Counted from the first letter of the stretch, positions 32,914 to 42,446 are shown. The stretch: DNA of 64,000 nucleotides from Litorivita sp040371945 (GCF_040371945.1 NZ_BAABWS010000001.1:124001-188000), one strand, 5' to 3'. Numbers and translations are program-made. Notes: generated from the letters alone by a model not told the origin.

Positions 32914-35682
32914 TCAGGAGGCGTTTTGAGCTTTTGGGGAGGCCTCTTGCGTGGCATTATCCCTGTGCTGAGCGGCTTCGAGCTCAGCGTGCAATGCCGC
33001 ACGCAGCGACGACCACAAGGCAGGCAAGGGGGCCAAGGATTTGTCCGCACGTTGGTTCCAATCCGCGCCTGTATTGGCGACCGTCTCACAACGGCCAAGC
33101 GCTTCGTGCATTGCCCGCGCGCCAAATGTGGCGCAAGACCCCGCAAAGCCGTGCAATGCGGCGCGCGCCTGAGCGGGGGGCAGGTCAATCAACCTGTCCA
33201 ATGCGCCGATGAAGGCGTCGCCTTCTGCGATGAATTCCTGCGCAAGACGGATGAATGTGGGTTGCGGCAAGGCGCGGCGCATCTCGCCCAAGGCCTGCCG
33301 GTCCAGATACGGTGTCTCTTGGCCAAGGTCTGGCGCCCCGTGCTCGGGATATTGCGCCCCTTCATGATAAAGCATTTCGCGCAAAACCGCCCAACGCAGC
33401 GGTTTATTGAGAACCGCTTCCATCCCCGCAGCAAGGTAGCGCGCGTGGTCTTCGGGCTGGGCATGGGCCGTCAACGCGATGATACGGCTGTCTTTCGAGG
33501 CCCCGCCCGAGGCACGGATCGCTTTGGTGGCCTCGACCCCATCCATGCGGGGCATGGAAATATCCATCAAAATCAAGTCATAAGCCTTGGCGGCTGCGGC
33601 ATCGACCCCATCGACCCCATCATGTGCTTCGGTGACGCGGTGCCCGTCTCGGCGCAGCATTTCTCGCGCAATGAAGCGGTTGGTTTTGTTGTCCTCGACG
33701 ATCAGCACGTCCAGAGGCTTTGATCCACTTCGCGCAGGGGGCGCTGCCTTTGGTTTGGTCGCAGGCGCCGAAATCGGCGCTGCGGCATCATCGGCTTTTG
33801 CGCTGCGCGTGGCGGCGCCGGTCTGGTCGGGCAAGGCGGCGGCGCGAGGGTTTGCAGGCGCATCCATCTCTGCGGCTGGCAGGGGCAGGCGCACCCAAAA
33901 GAGGCTGCCCTCGCCAAATTCGCTTTCTGCGCCGATCTCGCCGCCCATGGCGGTGACGAGGTTGCGCGTGATGCCCAGCCCGAGCCCCGTGCCCTCGATG
34001 TCATCCGCGCCGCCTTCGCCAAGGCGCACGAAATCTTCAAACACTTGGGCAAGGGCCTCGGTCGGGATGCCGCTGCCCGTATCACTGATTTGGAACTCGA
34101 TCTGATCCGCGCCGGTGCGCGCCGCTTCAATCGCGATCTCGCCGTCCTTGGTGAATTTGGCGGCATTGCTGAGCAGATTGACCAACACCTGCCTCAGGCG
34201 ACCGCGGGTGCCCGACACCAGCCCCAAGCTGTTGGCGTTCAAGGTGATGCTGTTGCCATTTGCAGCAGCAACCGGACGCAAGCTTTGCACCACTTCGCCA
34301 AGCAGAACATCGAGGTCAAAGGGGGCACGCTCGAGAGGGAGTTGGCCGCTCTCGATACGGGTGATGTCGAGCACCTCGTTGATATGGCTTAGCAAAACCT
34401 GACCGGAGTTGCGCAAGACATCTACCAATTCACGTTGCGGCGCGGTCAACTCGGCGCTGTCGAGCAAATCTATGGTTCCCAAAATCCCATTGAGCGGTGT
34501 GCGCATCTCGTGGCTCATCACCGCGAGAAAACGCGCCTTGGCTCGCTCACCTGCCAAGGCTTTGTCGCGCGAGCGTACCAATTCTTGCTCTGCCGCAAGC
34601 CGGTGCGAGATATTGCGCACAAAACAGACCAAAATCGTGCGCCCGTCATGTTCGGCGCGATCGACGGTCAACTCGATCGCGAAATGGCGCCCCTGCGCAT
34701 CGCGGCCCAAAAGTTGTTCGCTGCGGCTCGCGCCGCCGACGCAGCTTTCCAATAGCTCTGCCGTGTCAATGCGCCGGCTGATTTGCTCATGCCGCGCGGC
34801 GCTATCGCCTGTGTAGGACTCCAGAGGCTTGCGCAAGAAGACCCCGAGATCAAGGGTTTCGGCCTGCGCACGCGGGCGGCCGAACAGGGTTTCGGCGGCA
34901 GAGTTGAAGTCGGAAATCCGGCCAGTGGGATCGCAAACGATAATCGCATCGCGCGAGGTGGAGATAATGGTTTCGATCCGCGTCAGGATTGCGCGATTGG
35001 TGATCGCGCGGCTGCGGTTCAAACGGTAAAGCCGCCAGAAGACGAAAAGGAGCCATATCACCGCCGCTGCCAGCAGCAGGCTGACCAAGGCAACGAGCCT
35101 GAGCACGCGCGCGGCGTCTTCGCGCGCACGGTCGGCCTGTAGAGCCAGCTGCCGGTTGCCCTCGGTCGAAATGAGGCGCAGGTCTTGACGCAGCGGGGCG
35201 ATGGCTTTCGCGACGTCTGGCAAGGCTTGCACCAACGTCGTGTCATTCGCATCTATGGTCGGCACCAACCCATAGGTCACCTGAGCGATATCTTCGAAAC
35301 GCCCGCGCAGATTTGCGTAATCAAGGATCGGACGATAGAGCGCGCTGCCAGCGATGGTCTCTAGGCGGCTATAGAATATGTTGTAGCGCTTGCGCAGGTT
35401 GGCCAATGCGCTCTTGAGCTCGGGCTGCGGTTGTCCTTGGAGCGACGAAGTGCGCGTTTGCGCCTGCGCGACGGCCGCTTGAAAATCAAGAAATTCGACC
35501 TCGATCTGGCTCATGGTCCATTGCACGTTGTCCGCACGCGCTGACCCAAGCTCGCGCAGCTTTTGCGAGACGGAGCTGGACAGGTAAATCAGTAAGAACA
35601 ACGAGGCAATCGCCACCAGTCCCAGCAGGCTGATCTGAATCCAGCGGGGGCGGAGCGCGGATCGGGCGCGGGGAGACGTCAT
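32914..35682 (-). CDS. Hybrid sensor histidine kinase with receiver and Hpt-like domains
   Basis: A 922-residue membrane sensor kinase. Two N-terminal membrane helices (about 15-33 and 192-212) flank a periplasmic helical domain. A PAS-like domain follows (IISTSRDAIIVCDPTGRISDFNSAAETLFG). The phospho-acceptor His lies in FLAVMSHEMRTPLNG (near 390). The ATPase domain has NLLSNAAKFTKDG, DTGSGIP and GTGLGLGITRNLV. A receiver domain (DVLIVEDNKTNRFIA) has its Asp in LMDISMPRMDG near 706. The C-terminal region carries ALHGFAGSCATFGA, a likely Hpt histidine near 843. It follows the molybdopterin-domain-like gene and probably forms a phosphorelay with the divergent LuxR-type regulator. Confidence 0.93.
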   Translation of the reverse strand: MTSPRARSALRPRWIQISLLGLVAIASLFLLIYLSSSVSQKLRELGSARADNVQWTMSQIEVEFLDFQAAVAQAQTRTSSLQGQPQPELKSALANLRKRYNIFYSRLETIAGSALYRPILDYANLRGRFEDIAQVTYGLVPTIDANDTTLVQALPDVAKAIAPLRQDLRLISTEGNRQLALQADRAREDAARVLRLVALVSLLLAAAVIWLLFVFWRLYRLNRSRAITNRAILTRIETIISTSRDAIIVCDPTGRISDFNSAAETLFGRPRAQAETLDLGVFLRKPLESYTGDSAARHEQISRRIDTAELLESCVGGASRSEQLLGRDAQGRHFAIELTVDRAEHDGRTILVCFVRNISHRLAAEQELVRSRDKALAGERAKARFLAVMSHEMRTPLNGILGTIDLLDSAELTAPQRELVDVLRNSGQVLLSHINEVLDITRIESGQLPLERAPFDLDVLLGEVVQSLRPVAAANGNSITLNANSLGLVSGTRGRLRQVLVNLLSNAAKFTKDGEIAIEAARTGADQIEFQISDTGSGIPTEALAQVFEDFVRLGEGGADDIEGTGLGLGITRNLVTAMGGEIGAESEFGEGSLFWVRLPLPAAEMDAPANPRAAALPDQTGAATRSAKADDAAAPISAPATKPKAAPPARSGSKPLDVLIVEDNKTNRFIAREMLRRDGHRVTEAHDGVDGVDAAAAKAYDLILMDISMPRMDGVEATKAIRASGGASKDSRIIALTAHAQPEDHARYLAAGMEAVLNKPLRWAVLREMLYHEGAQYPEHGAPDLGQETPYLDRQALGEMRRALPQPTFIRLAQEFIAEGDAFIGALDRLIDLPPAQARAALHGFAGSCATFGARAMHEALGRCETVANTGADWNQRADKSLAPLPALWSSLRAALHAELEAAQHRDNATQEASPKAQNAS

Positions 35683-35762
35683 CTCGACTGCCTTTCGTAC
35701 TGGCCGCAGGGCGATTGCAGTCCTGAACTCGGGTCCGCGCCGGTCCTGCCAACCCGATTAGG

Positions 35763-36320
35763 TTAGGGCAAAATCACGATGCGGTCCAATTGCCAGACAC
35801 TTTGCGCAAAAATCGTTTCGCTGCGGTAAACCGCACTTTTGTCATAGGGATAGACCAGCCATAGCGGCCCCTTGTCGCGCAAAGACATGCGCTGCCCGTT
35901 GCGGCTATGGGCCAAAAGCCCTTCTTGGGTGAGCGCATCCTCGACCGACAGGCGGACTTGATAGTCATTTTGGGCGATCAGGATCAACTGGCCTCCATCA
36001 AGTGCGAGCGGTTCGAGCAACACGCGCAGGCTGACACCTTCGAAAAGTTGCACGCCGTCGGTCCAGATTGTGCTGGTCTCAAGTGTTTCTTGCGGCAGAT
36101 CTTGCAGCGCGGCGAAATCCATACTTGCGCTTAAATATGTGTCGGCAGGCGGCAGGGCGGCATTCGGGGCCATGCGCAGATCATAGACGCGCAGCAACGG
36201 CGCCTCTTGTGCTTGGGCGCGGTGGGGCGTCATCGCCAAGATGAGGATCAAGGCCGCGGCACCCAATATAAAGATACGTTTTGCGGACTGAATGAGGGTC
36301 TGAAAATCAGGCTGTGGCAT
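35763..36320 (-). CDS. Periplasmic protein resembling an oxidoreductase molybdopterin-binding domain
   Basis: A 185-residue protein with a signal peptide or N-terminal anchor (IFILGAAALILILAMTPHRAQA). The mature part resembles the sulfite-oxidase-type molybdopterin-binding domain in shortened form: LPQETLETSTIWTDGVQLFEGVSLRVLLEPLAL, then NDYQVRLSVEDAL, MSLRDKGPLWLVYPYD and SVWQLDRIVI. There is no cysteine in the mature protein, so the usual Mo ligand is missing and it is probably not a redox enzyme. Start 36320 (MPQPDFQ) follows AGGAACGAC. It is upstream of the hybrid kinase on the same strand, which suggests a ligand-sensing partner. Confidence 0.72.
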   Translation of the reverse strand: MPQPDFQTLIQSAKRIFILGAAALILILAMTPHRAQAQEAPLLRVYDLRMAPNAALPPADTYLSASMDFAALQDLPQETLETSTIWTDGVQLFEGVSLRVLLEPLALDGGQLILIAQNDYQVRLSVEDALTQEGLLAHSRNGQRMSLRDKGPLWLVYPYDKSAVYRSETIFAQSVWQLDRIVILP

Positions 36321-36629
36321 GTCGTTCCTAAAAGGTTTTAGCAATCCGAGCGGTTGGGCGGATGGACAATAGGCGGGGAAAAGCGCACACAATCAACCCG
36401 ATTTGGTCAACCGGTGCGATTTGTGATACAAGTTTAACGAGACTCACTGGCTTCACTTTCGTCTCTGTGGCGGCCCGCGTCTACACCCCTATCCGACAGA
36501 ATAGGAAACCCGAGCGACCTTTAGATTTGTTTCACCCTTTACGGGCGATACTGGCTTTGCGAGAGTATCCCCTGCGCGGCCTTCAAATGCCGCCCATGCG
36601 CAGGACATTGTGTGAAAGAGCGTTGAGAA
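36321..36629. other. Divergent intergenic region before the LuxR-type regulator
   Basis: About 310 bases separate the molybdopterin-domain-like gene (leftward) from the response regulator (rightward). It must hold the promoters of both units. I see a half site TTTGGTCAA near 36400 without a matching left arm, and no clear -35/-10 pair, terminator or small gene. Confidence 0.5.
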
Positions 36630-37235
36630 ATGAGCGAAATCCTACTTGCCGACGATCATGAATTGGTGCGCGAAACGATTGCGGCCTATCTCGAGGCGAG
36701 CAGCGATATTCGCGTTGTTCAAGCCGCTGATTTTGTACAGGCGCTTGAGCTTGTGAAAACCTCTGGCCCCTTCGATTTGGTCGTATTGGACTATACGATG
36801 CCCGGGATGGACGGGTTGGACGGCCTTCGCAAACTCTTGTCTTTGCCAAATGCCGGTGCGGTCGCGGTGATGTCGGGCACGGCGTCTGCGGATGTGGCAC
36901 GCCGCGCGCTGGAGGCCGGAGCGGCCGGATTTTTGCCCAAAACCTTGTCACCCGACACGCTGCTGAGCGCGGTCCAACATATCCTCGAAGGAGAGGTTTA
37001 CCGTCCGCTGCAATTCTTGTCGCAAAAGGCCGATGCGCTTTCGGTGAAACTCACGCCGCGCGAGCGCGATGTTTTGAATGGAATTTGCGAGGGTAAATCC
37101 AACAAGGAAATCGCCCGCGATCTGGGCGTGCAGGAAGTCACGATCAAGCTTCATGTAAAGACCCTTAGCCGAAAGCTGGATGCGCGCAATCGCACCCATG
37201 CGGCAATGATTGGGCGCGATCTGGATCTGGTATAA
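36630..37235 (+). CDS. LuxR/FixJ-type response regulator
   Basis: A 201-residue two-domain regulator. The receiver has acidic residues in ADDHE (8-9), the phosphorylated Asp54 in VVLDYTMPGMDG, the Thr/Ser switch in MSGTAS and Lys in LPKTL. The C-terminal LuxR-type helix-turn-helix is LTPRERDVLNGICEGKSNKEIARDLGVQEVTIKLHVKTL in outline (about 137-180). It is divergent from the kinase pair and is its likely output. Confidence 0.93.
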   Translation: MSEILLADDHELVRETIAAYLEASSDIRVVQAADFVQALELVKTSGPFDLVVLDYTMPGMDGLDGLRKLLSLPNAGAVAVMSGTASADVARRALEAGAAGFLPKTLSPDTLLSAVQHILEGEVYRPLQFLSQKADALSVKLTPRERDVLNGICEGKSNKEIARDLGVQEVTIKLHVKTLSRKLDARNRTHAAMIGRDLDLV

Positions 37236-37389
37236 ACCGCTTGCGGCCTTGCTTGATTGACCGGTGATCTGCAGCGCGCCGCCGATCTGACTGCGCGCTA
37301 TTTGGCGCCGTCCAAAGGGGACATGCTCCGCCCGATGTCTCGATTGCGATGTGCGGCGCCGCGCGTGGCAACCTGTGCAATTATTTCTC

Positions 37390-37475
37390 TTATTTGAGCG
37401 AATATTCTCGCCCGATAACGGTCCAAAACCGCGCCGATTAAAGTCATCTTCACCGTTCGCACCGATAAGGGCTGA
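37390..37475 (+). promoter_or_regulatory. Candidate sigma-28-like promoter elements before the MCP gene
   Basis: Upstream of the MCP gene are three close variants of the flagellar sigma -10 core: CCCGATAA (37412-37419), GCCGATTAA (37434-37442) and ACCGATAA (37462-37469). A TAAA stands at 37440-37443 before the last, but the spacing (18 bases) is wider than the usual 15. This is suggestive for a chemotaxis gene and not proven. Confidence 0.3.
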
Positions 37476-37511
37476 GCTAGAACTCAAACCTAGGGACGGC
37501 GGTTCGCCGAG

Positions 37512-40500
37512 ATGCATATGAAGTTGCTTCGGAATATTCCTATCGCATTGGTGCTACCGGCCATGTTCTTTGCCTTGAGCTTGAGCGCTTTAGGCACGAT
37601 GGGTGCCTCGTCTTACTATGGCGCGCGGGCGCTGCTTTTGGACGAATCGCACGATAGCATCGGTGCGATGAGCAAACGGCGCGCCTCCGAAATCGAAGAT
37701 TGGTTTGCGCAGGTTGAAGCCGAGGTCGCGTTTCAAGCGAGCAGCCCAAACACCGCCACGGCCCTGCGCGTCTTTGGGTCAGGGTGGAAAGCCTTTGACG
37801 GCGCGGCGCAGGCGGAATTGACCCGCGCATTTATCACCGACAATCCCCACCCCGAAGGCGAACGAGCCGCATTGGACAATCCTGAATTACGCTCGGCCTA
37901 TAGCCGCGGGCATAAGCGCTACCATCCATTCTATCGCGGTTTGGCCGAACGTGCCGGTTTTGCCGATGTGTTCCTCTTCGATAAGTTTGGCAATTTGGTC
38001 TATTCGGTTGAAAAACGCGACGACTTTGCCTCCAGTATCGCGCAAACACCGCAAACTGCGCTGACCCAAGCCGTGCGATCGCTTTTCGAAAATGGCGGCG
38101 GCGAGGGCGAGACGGTCACATTCGTAAATTTCGCCCCCTATGCGCCCGTCGGCGGGGCGCTTTCGGCCTTTGCCTTGCAATTGGTCAAAGGTGCGAATGG
38201 TGCTCCCGACGGGGTCTTTGCCGTGCGCTTGTCCACCGCACCTGTCGAGCAGATCATGGCGCGGACCGCTGGGAACGGCGCTCAGGGCAATGCCTTTTTG
38301 CTTGATGCAGAGCAGGGCATTTTGTCATCGGATGCAGCAGTTATCGACCTTGCGCCGCTGCGTGATCCGGCACCGTTGAACACCGCGCTGGCGGGGGAGG
38401 CGAACGTCTCTCAAACGCAGCGCGATGTGCCGCTTTTGTCGGGGTTTCAACCGGTCATGATCGAAGGCGTGTCCTGGGTGGCTGTGGTCGAGACCGCACA
38501 AGCCGACGTCTTTAATCTGGCAAATAAACTGCGCCGTGACCAGATTGTGCAAGGTCTTGCGCTTATGGCTCTTTTCGCGCTGGCTGGGATCGTCTTGGGC
38601 CGCGGTTTGAGCCGCCCGCTCAAAGATCTTTCAAATGCCATCAGCGCCATTCGCCATGGGGATTACACTGTCACGGTGCCCGGCGTGGATCGCGGCGATG
38701 AGATCGGGTCAATCGGCAAAGCTTTGGCCGCGCTTCAAACCGAATTGGTCGGAGCCGAAGCCAAGAATGCCGACAGTAAGTTCCAAAGCGCCGCCGTCGG
38801 GGCCACTTCGGCCGCCTTGATGATGACGGATGCGAATTTCTGCGTCACGCATATGAACCAGTCGATCCGCGAGCTTGTGCGCACCTATGCCGATGATATC
38901 CGCAAAGTCGCGCCCGACTTTGATCCTGACGGCTGTATCGGAATGAACATGGATGTGTTTCACCGTGCACCAGAGGCGATCCGCAAACGGGTTGGTGCCG
39001 CTGCGGGGCAACGCTTTACCGCAGCAATCCCGCTTGGCGATATCCGTCTCGCGATTGATGTGCAGCCCTTTTTCGACGACGATGGCGAGTTGCTTGGATC
39101 GGTCGTTGAATGGTCGGATGCGACCGAAGAAACCCGCCGCAATGCGATCATACAGGCCATTGATTCCAGTCAGGTTTTTGCCGAGTTCGATGAAGATGGC
39201 GGGTTGAAATATGCGAATGCGGGGTTCTTTGAATGCTGTAACCTGTCGCTTGACGCGTTGCGAGGCGTGAAAATGCGCGACATGTTCCGCGGTGATGCGG
39301 ACGAAAAACGCGGGCAGCAAGGGGGCGATAAAACCCATGCGAAACTGCTTGAGGGTGATACGGTCAGCGGCCGTTTTGTGCTCAAGCCGGACGCGCCTGA
39401 AGCCAAAGAAACGATCCTTGAGGGGAGCTTCTCTCCGATCCGCACCCGTGTTGGCTCCTTCGCCGGATATGTTCTGATCGGAAATGATATTACCGTCGAT
39501 CATGCGCATCTGAGCAAGGCCGAAGCCAAACGCGCCGCAATGGAAGCCGCGCAGACGCATATGGTCGAGCAAATTCGCATCGGCATGCAAAGCCTTGCGC
39601 AAGGGGATCTGACCACGCGCCTTGACGCCGAATTTGCACCCGAATACGAGCAATTGCGTGGAGATTTCAACGCTGCGGTTGCAGATCTGGCGCGTGCGCT
39701 TGAAGTGGCGGCCGAAGAGTCGCTGAACATGCGCGCCGAAAGCGCCGAAATTTCCAATGCTGCCGAAGATATGGCAATCCGCTCGGAGCGTCAGGCCGCG
39801 ACCTTGCGCGACACCGCCAATGCGCTCGATGAGATGACAACCAACGTCCATAGCGCGGCCGAAGGCGCGGCGCGCACCGAAACCGTTGTCAGCGAAGCGC
39901 GCACCCGCGCCGAACGGAGCGAAGAAGTGGTTGGCGAAGCCGTCGAGGCCATGTCGGAGATCGAGGCCTCAAGTCAGGAAATCGTGAAGGTGATCAGCGT
40001 GATCGACGAGATCGCGTTTCAAACCAACCTCTTGGCGCTCAACGCTGGCGTCGAGGCGGCGCGCGCGGGCGAGGCTGGGCGCGGCTTTGCTGTGGTTGCA
40101 ACCGAAGTGCGCGCGCTCGCACAGCGTTGCTCGGACGCGGCCGGAGAGATCAACACGCTTTTGCGTAAATCGGGCGAGCATGTGGATAAGGGCGTGACCT
40201 TGGTGGGAGAAACCGGCGATGCGCTCAAACACATCATGGAATCCGTGTCCGAAATTTCCGGTTATATTGGCGACATCGCAAAATCGGGGCGCGAACAATC
40301 GACAGGCTTGCAGCAGATCAACGCTGCGGTGATGGAGATCGACCAAACCACGCAACAAAATGCGGCCATGTTCGAGGAAACATCCTCGGCCAGCAACGCA
40401 CTTGCACGGCGCGCAGATGTATTGGCGCGCAGCCTGAGCGGTTTCAAATTGGGTCAAGACAAGCGGCCAGCAGTAGCGCCGCCCGCGCCGAAACCCACTG

Positions 40501-40733
40501 CGAAAGCACCTGCGCCTGTGTCCGCACGCAAGCCCGCGCCCGTTGCGGCCCCGAAACCGGCCACGCCCGCAGCGGCGCCGAAACCGGCCGCGGCCAATCG
40601 TGCAAAACCATCACACGATGGTTGGGAGCCCGAGCGGCGCACGGAGCGCCGCCGCGTGGTCATCGACCGGCGCTCGGGCGCCGTTCTCGCTGCAACCGAA
40701 GATAACATCGAAGAGTCATGGGAAGAGTTTTGA
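37512..40733 (+). CDS. Methyl-accepting chemotaxis protein with Cache-like sensor, HAMP and PAS domains
   Basis: A 1073-residue membrane chemoreceptor. TM1 is near residues 10-30, a large periplasmic sensor part at 40-340 resembles double-Cache domains, and TM2 is at about 345-362, followed by a HAMP segment (SRPLKDLSNAISAIRHGDYTVTV). Two PAS-like domains follow (about 430-540 and 545-680), then a second HAMP-like stretch and the signalling helices. The conserved hairpin tip VIDEIAFQTNLLALNAGVEAAR lies near 828. After a Pro/Ala-rich linker the protein ends in ESWEEF, a W-x-x-F pentapeptide of the type that tethers CheR and CheB. cheB starts within its stop (TGATG). Confidence 0.93.
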   Translation: MHMKLLRNIPIALVLPAMFFALSLSALGTMGASSYYGARALLLDESHDSIGAMSKRRASEIEDWFAQVEAEVAFQASSPNTATALRVFGSGWKAFDGAAQAELTRAFITDNPHPEGERAALDNPELRSAYSRGHKRYHPFYRGLAERAGFADVFLFDKFGNLVYSVEKRDDFASSIAQTPQTALTQAVRSLFENGGGEGETVTFVNFAPYAPVGGALSAFALQLVKGANGAPDGVFAVRLSTAPVEQIMARTAGNGAQGNAFLLDAEQGILSSDAAVIDLAPLRDPAPLNTALAGEANVSQTQRDVPLLSGFQPVMIEGVSWVAVVETAQADVFNLANKLRRDQIVQGLALMALFALAGIVLGRGLSRPLKDLSNAISAIRHGDYTVTVPGVDRGDEIGSIGKALAALQTELVGAEAKNADSKFQSAAVGATSAALMMTDANFCVTHMNQSIRELVRTYADDIRKVAPDFDPDGCIGMNMDVFHRAPEAIRKRVGAAAGQRFTAAIPLGDIRLAIDVQPFFDDDGELLGSVVEWSDATEETRRNAIIQAIDSSQVFAEFDEDGGLKYANAGFFECCNLSLDALRGVKMRDMFRGDADEKRGQQGGDKTHAKLLEGDTVSGRFVLKPDAPEAKETILEGSFSPIRTRVGSFAGYVLIGNDITVDHAHLSKAEAKRAAMEAAQTHMVEQIRIGMQSLAQGDLTTRLDAEFAPEYEQLRGDFNAAVADLARALEVAAEESLNMRAESAEISNAAEDMAIRSERQAATLRDTANALDEMTTNVHSAAEGAARTETVVSEARTRAERSEEVVGEAVEAMSEIEASSQEIVKVISVIDEIAFQTNLLALNAGVEAARAGEAGRGFAVVATEVRALAQRCSDAAGEINTLLRKSGEHVDKGVTLVGETGDALKHIMESVSEISGYIGDIAKSGREQSTGLQQINAAVMEIDQTTQQNAAMFEETSSASNALARRADVLARSLSGFKLGQDKRPAVAPPAPKPTAKAPAPVSARKPAPVAAPKPATPAAAPKPAAANRAKPSHDGWEPERRTERRRVVIDRRSGAVLAATEDNIEESWEEF

Positions 40734-41803
40734 TGAAACATGCAAATGATATGACGGTCCCGCGCCGTGTCTTGATTGTGGACGACTCGCCCGCCATTCG
40801 TGCGGTGCTCGCTCACGCGCTCAGCAATGATCCGCGCCTTGAAGTGGTCGGTGAAGCATCAGACGCCTATGAGGCGCGGGGCTTGATCAAGAGCCTCAAC
40901 CCCGATGTGATTACTCTGGATGTCGAAATGCCGCGCATGTCTGGGCTTGATTTCCTTGAGCGTTTGATGCGTTTGCGCCCGATGCCAGTGGTGATGTTTT
41001 CCTCGGTCACGCAAGCAGGCAGCGACAATGCCGTGCGCGCGCTCTCTCTAGGCGCTTTCGATGTGTTGCCCAAACCGCTGAGCGGTATCAGCAAGGCCGA
41101 TTTGCTCAGCCTTCGCGATGCGGTTGCAAGCGCGGTCGTGAACACCGGCTCCTCCAAGCGCGACAGTTGGGAGCCAAGCAAAGGCACGCCCGTCGCGCAA
41201 TCTGTGCCGGAGATGGCGCGCAAATGGGGCGGCGAGGTGATCTTGATCGGTGCTTCGACGGGCGGTGTGGCCGCGTTTGAAAAAGTCCTATCGACAATGC
41301 CGCGCAACGCCCCGCCGATCGTTTTGTCACAACATATGCCCGAAGCCTTCCTGAGCAGCTTTTGCGGACGCTTGGCACAGCTTTTTCCCCATGACGTGCA
41401 ATTGGCCGCTGATGGGCTCGAGCTTAAACCGGGCAATGTCTATGTATCACCTGGCGGCGCATTGCATACCGGCGTCGCCCTGCGCGGCTCCAAGGTCTAT
41501 TGCAGCCTGATCGACAAACCCAAACGCAACGGGCATTGCCCCTCGGTCGACGAGTTGTTTTTCTCGGCGCAGGAGTTTGCTTCGCGGGTCCATGCCGTCA
41601 TTTTGACCGGATTGGGGCGCGATGGCGCGGAGGGGATGAAGGCATTGCACGACGGCGGAGCCCATTGCGTTGCGCAAGATCGCGATAGTTGTGTGGTCTA
41701 TGGAATGCCGCGTGCCGCCGTCGAAATCGGCGCGGTCGATGCGCAAGTGCCATTGGACGAGATCAGCAGCCTTGTCTGCAAACCGGTGCGCGCAAAGCTG
41801 TAA
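40733..41803 (+). CDS. cheB: Chemotaxis protein-glutamate methylesterase CheB
   Basis: A 356-residue response-regulator methylesterase that removes methyl groups from MCPs and deamidates glutamines. The receiver has DDS at 17-19 and Asp63 in VITLDVEMPRMSG. The esterase domain has the catalytic Ser in GASTGGVAAFEKVL (about 174), His in LSQHMPEAF (about 201) and Asp in LTGLGRDGAEGM (about 295). Start 40733 follows GGGAAGAG and overlaps the MCP stop; the ATG at 40718 lies inside the MCP gene. Confidence 0.95.
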   Translation: MKHANDMTVPRRVLIVDDSPAIRAVLAHALSNDPRLEVVGEASDAYEARGLIKSLNPDVITLDVEMPRMSGLDFLERLMRLRPMPVVMFSSVTQAGSDNAVRALSLGAFDVLPKPLSGISKADLLSLRDAVASAVVNTGSSKRDSWEPSKGTPVAQSVPEMARKWGGEVILIGASTGGVAAFEKVLSTMPRNAPPIVLSQHMPEAFLSSFCGRLAQLFPHDVQLAADGLELKPGNVYVSPGGALHTGVALRGSKVYCSLIDKPKRNGHCPSVDELFFSAQEFASRVHAVILTGLGRDGAEGMKALHDGGAHCVAQDRDSCVVYGMPRAAVEIGAVDAQVPLDEISSLVCKPVRAKL

Positions 41804-41884
41804 AGGACTTGTGAACGGCAGTGGCAATACAATGGTGTCGCCGCGCCCGAAACATAAGCCATCCTGAAAGGAAGGGACCAAAAA

Positions 41885-42424
41885 TTGAGAGATGCGAGCG
41901 TTGCGGGTAAATCCGTAAATATCACACAAGGCGAGTTTGCCTGCATGTCCGAGCCCGATGGCATTATCACCACCATCTTGGGCTCTTGCGTTGCCACATG
42001 CATTTGGGATCCGGTCGCTGGGGTCGGGGGAATGAACCACATTCTTGTGGCCCAATCGGGCAGCGGCGCAAGCCGGAATGACTTTGCCGGTGTGAACGCG
42101 ATGGAATTGGTCATCAACGGATTGATCCGCCGCGGTGCAAAGCGCGAAAACCTTCAGGCAAAGGTATTTGGCGGTGCCAAGATGATCGAGGGCCTGTCAG
42201 ATATCGGTCAAGTCAACGGCGTTTTTGTCGTTGAATACCTTGAGCGCGAAAACATCCCCTGTGTCGGCAAAAGTCTTGGTGGAACTCTCGCGCGGCAAAT
42301 CCGCTTTTATGCGGGCGAAGGACGGGTGCTGCAAAAATCGATCGCAGGCGCCGCCGTCCCGCCGCCGCCGCCGCCGCGCCCCAAGGCCGAGCCGGCCGGA
42401 GGCAACGATCTGGAGCTGTTCTAG
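41885..42424 (+). CDS. cheD: Chemoreceptor glutamine deamidase CheD (TTG start)
   Basis: A 179-residue CheD enzyme that deamidates MCP glutamines. The catalytic Cys is Cys35 in TTILGSCVATCIWDP, with His52 in GGMNHILV. Other family parts are MELVINGLIRRGAKRENLQAKVFGGAKM and GGTLARQIRFYAGEGRVLQKS. The C-terminal tail has a run of seven prolines. The start must be the TTG at 41885, preceded by GGAAGGGACC; the next in-frame ATG is at residue 21 and would cut into the conserved fold. It is 81 bases after cheB. Confidence 0.92.
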   Translation: MRDASVAGKSVNITQGEFACMSEPDGIITTILGSCVATCIWDPVAGVGGMNHILVAQSGSGASRNDFAGVNAMELVINGLIRRGAKRENLQAKVFGGAKMIEGLSDIGQVNGVFVVEYLERENIPCVGKSLGGTLARQIRFYAGEGRVLQKSIAGAAVPPPPPPRPKAEPAGGNDLELF

Positions 42425-42446
42425 ACCGCGGAAGGCGAGCATGGAT

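Noticed and set aside
36390..36412. Half site TTTGGTCAA near 36400 as a fourth RutR box
   Set aside because: The left arm (CAACCCGA) does not match, and the gene context is a two-component system.
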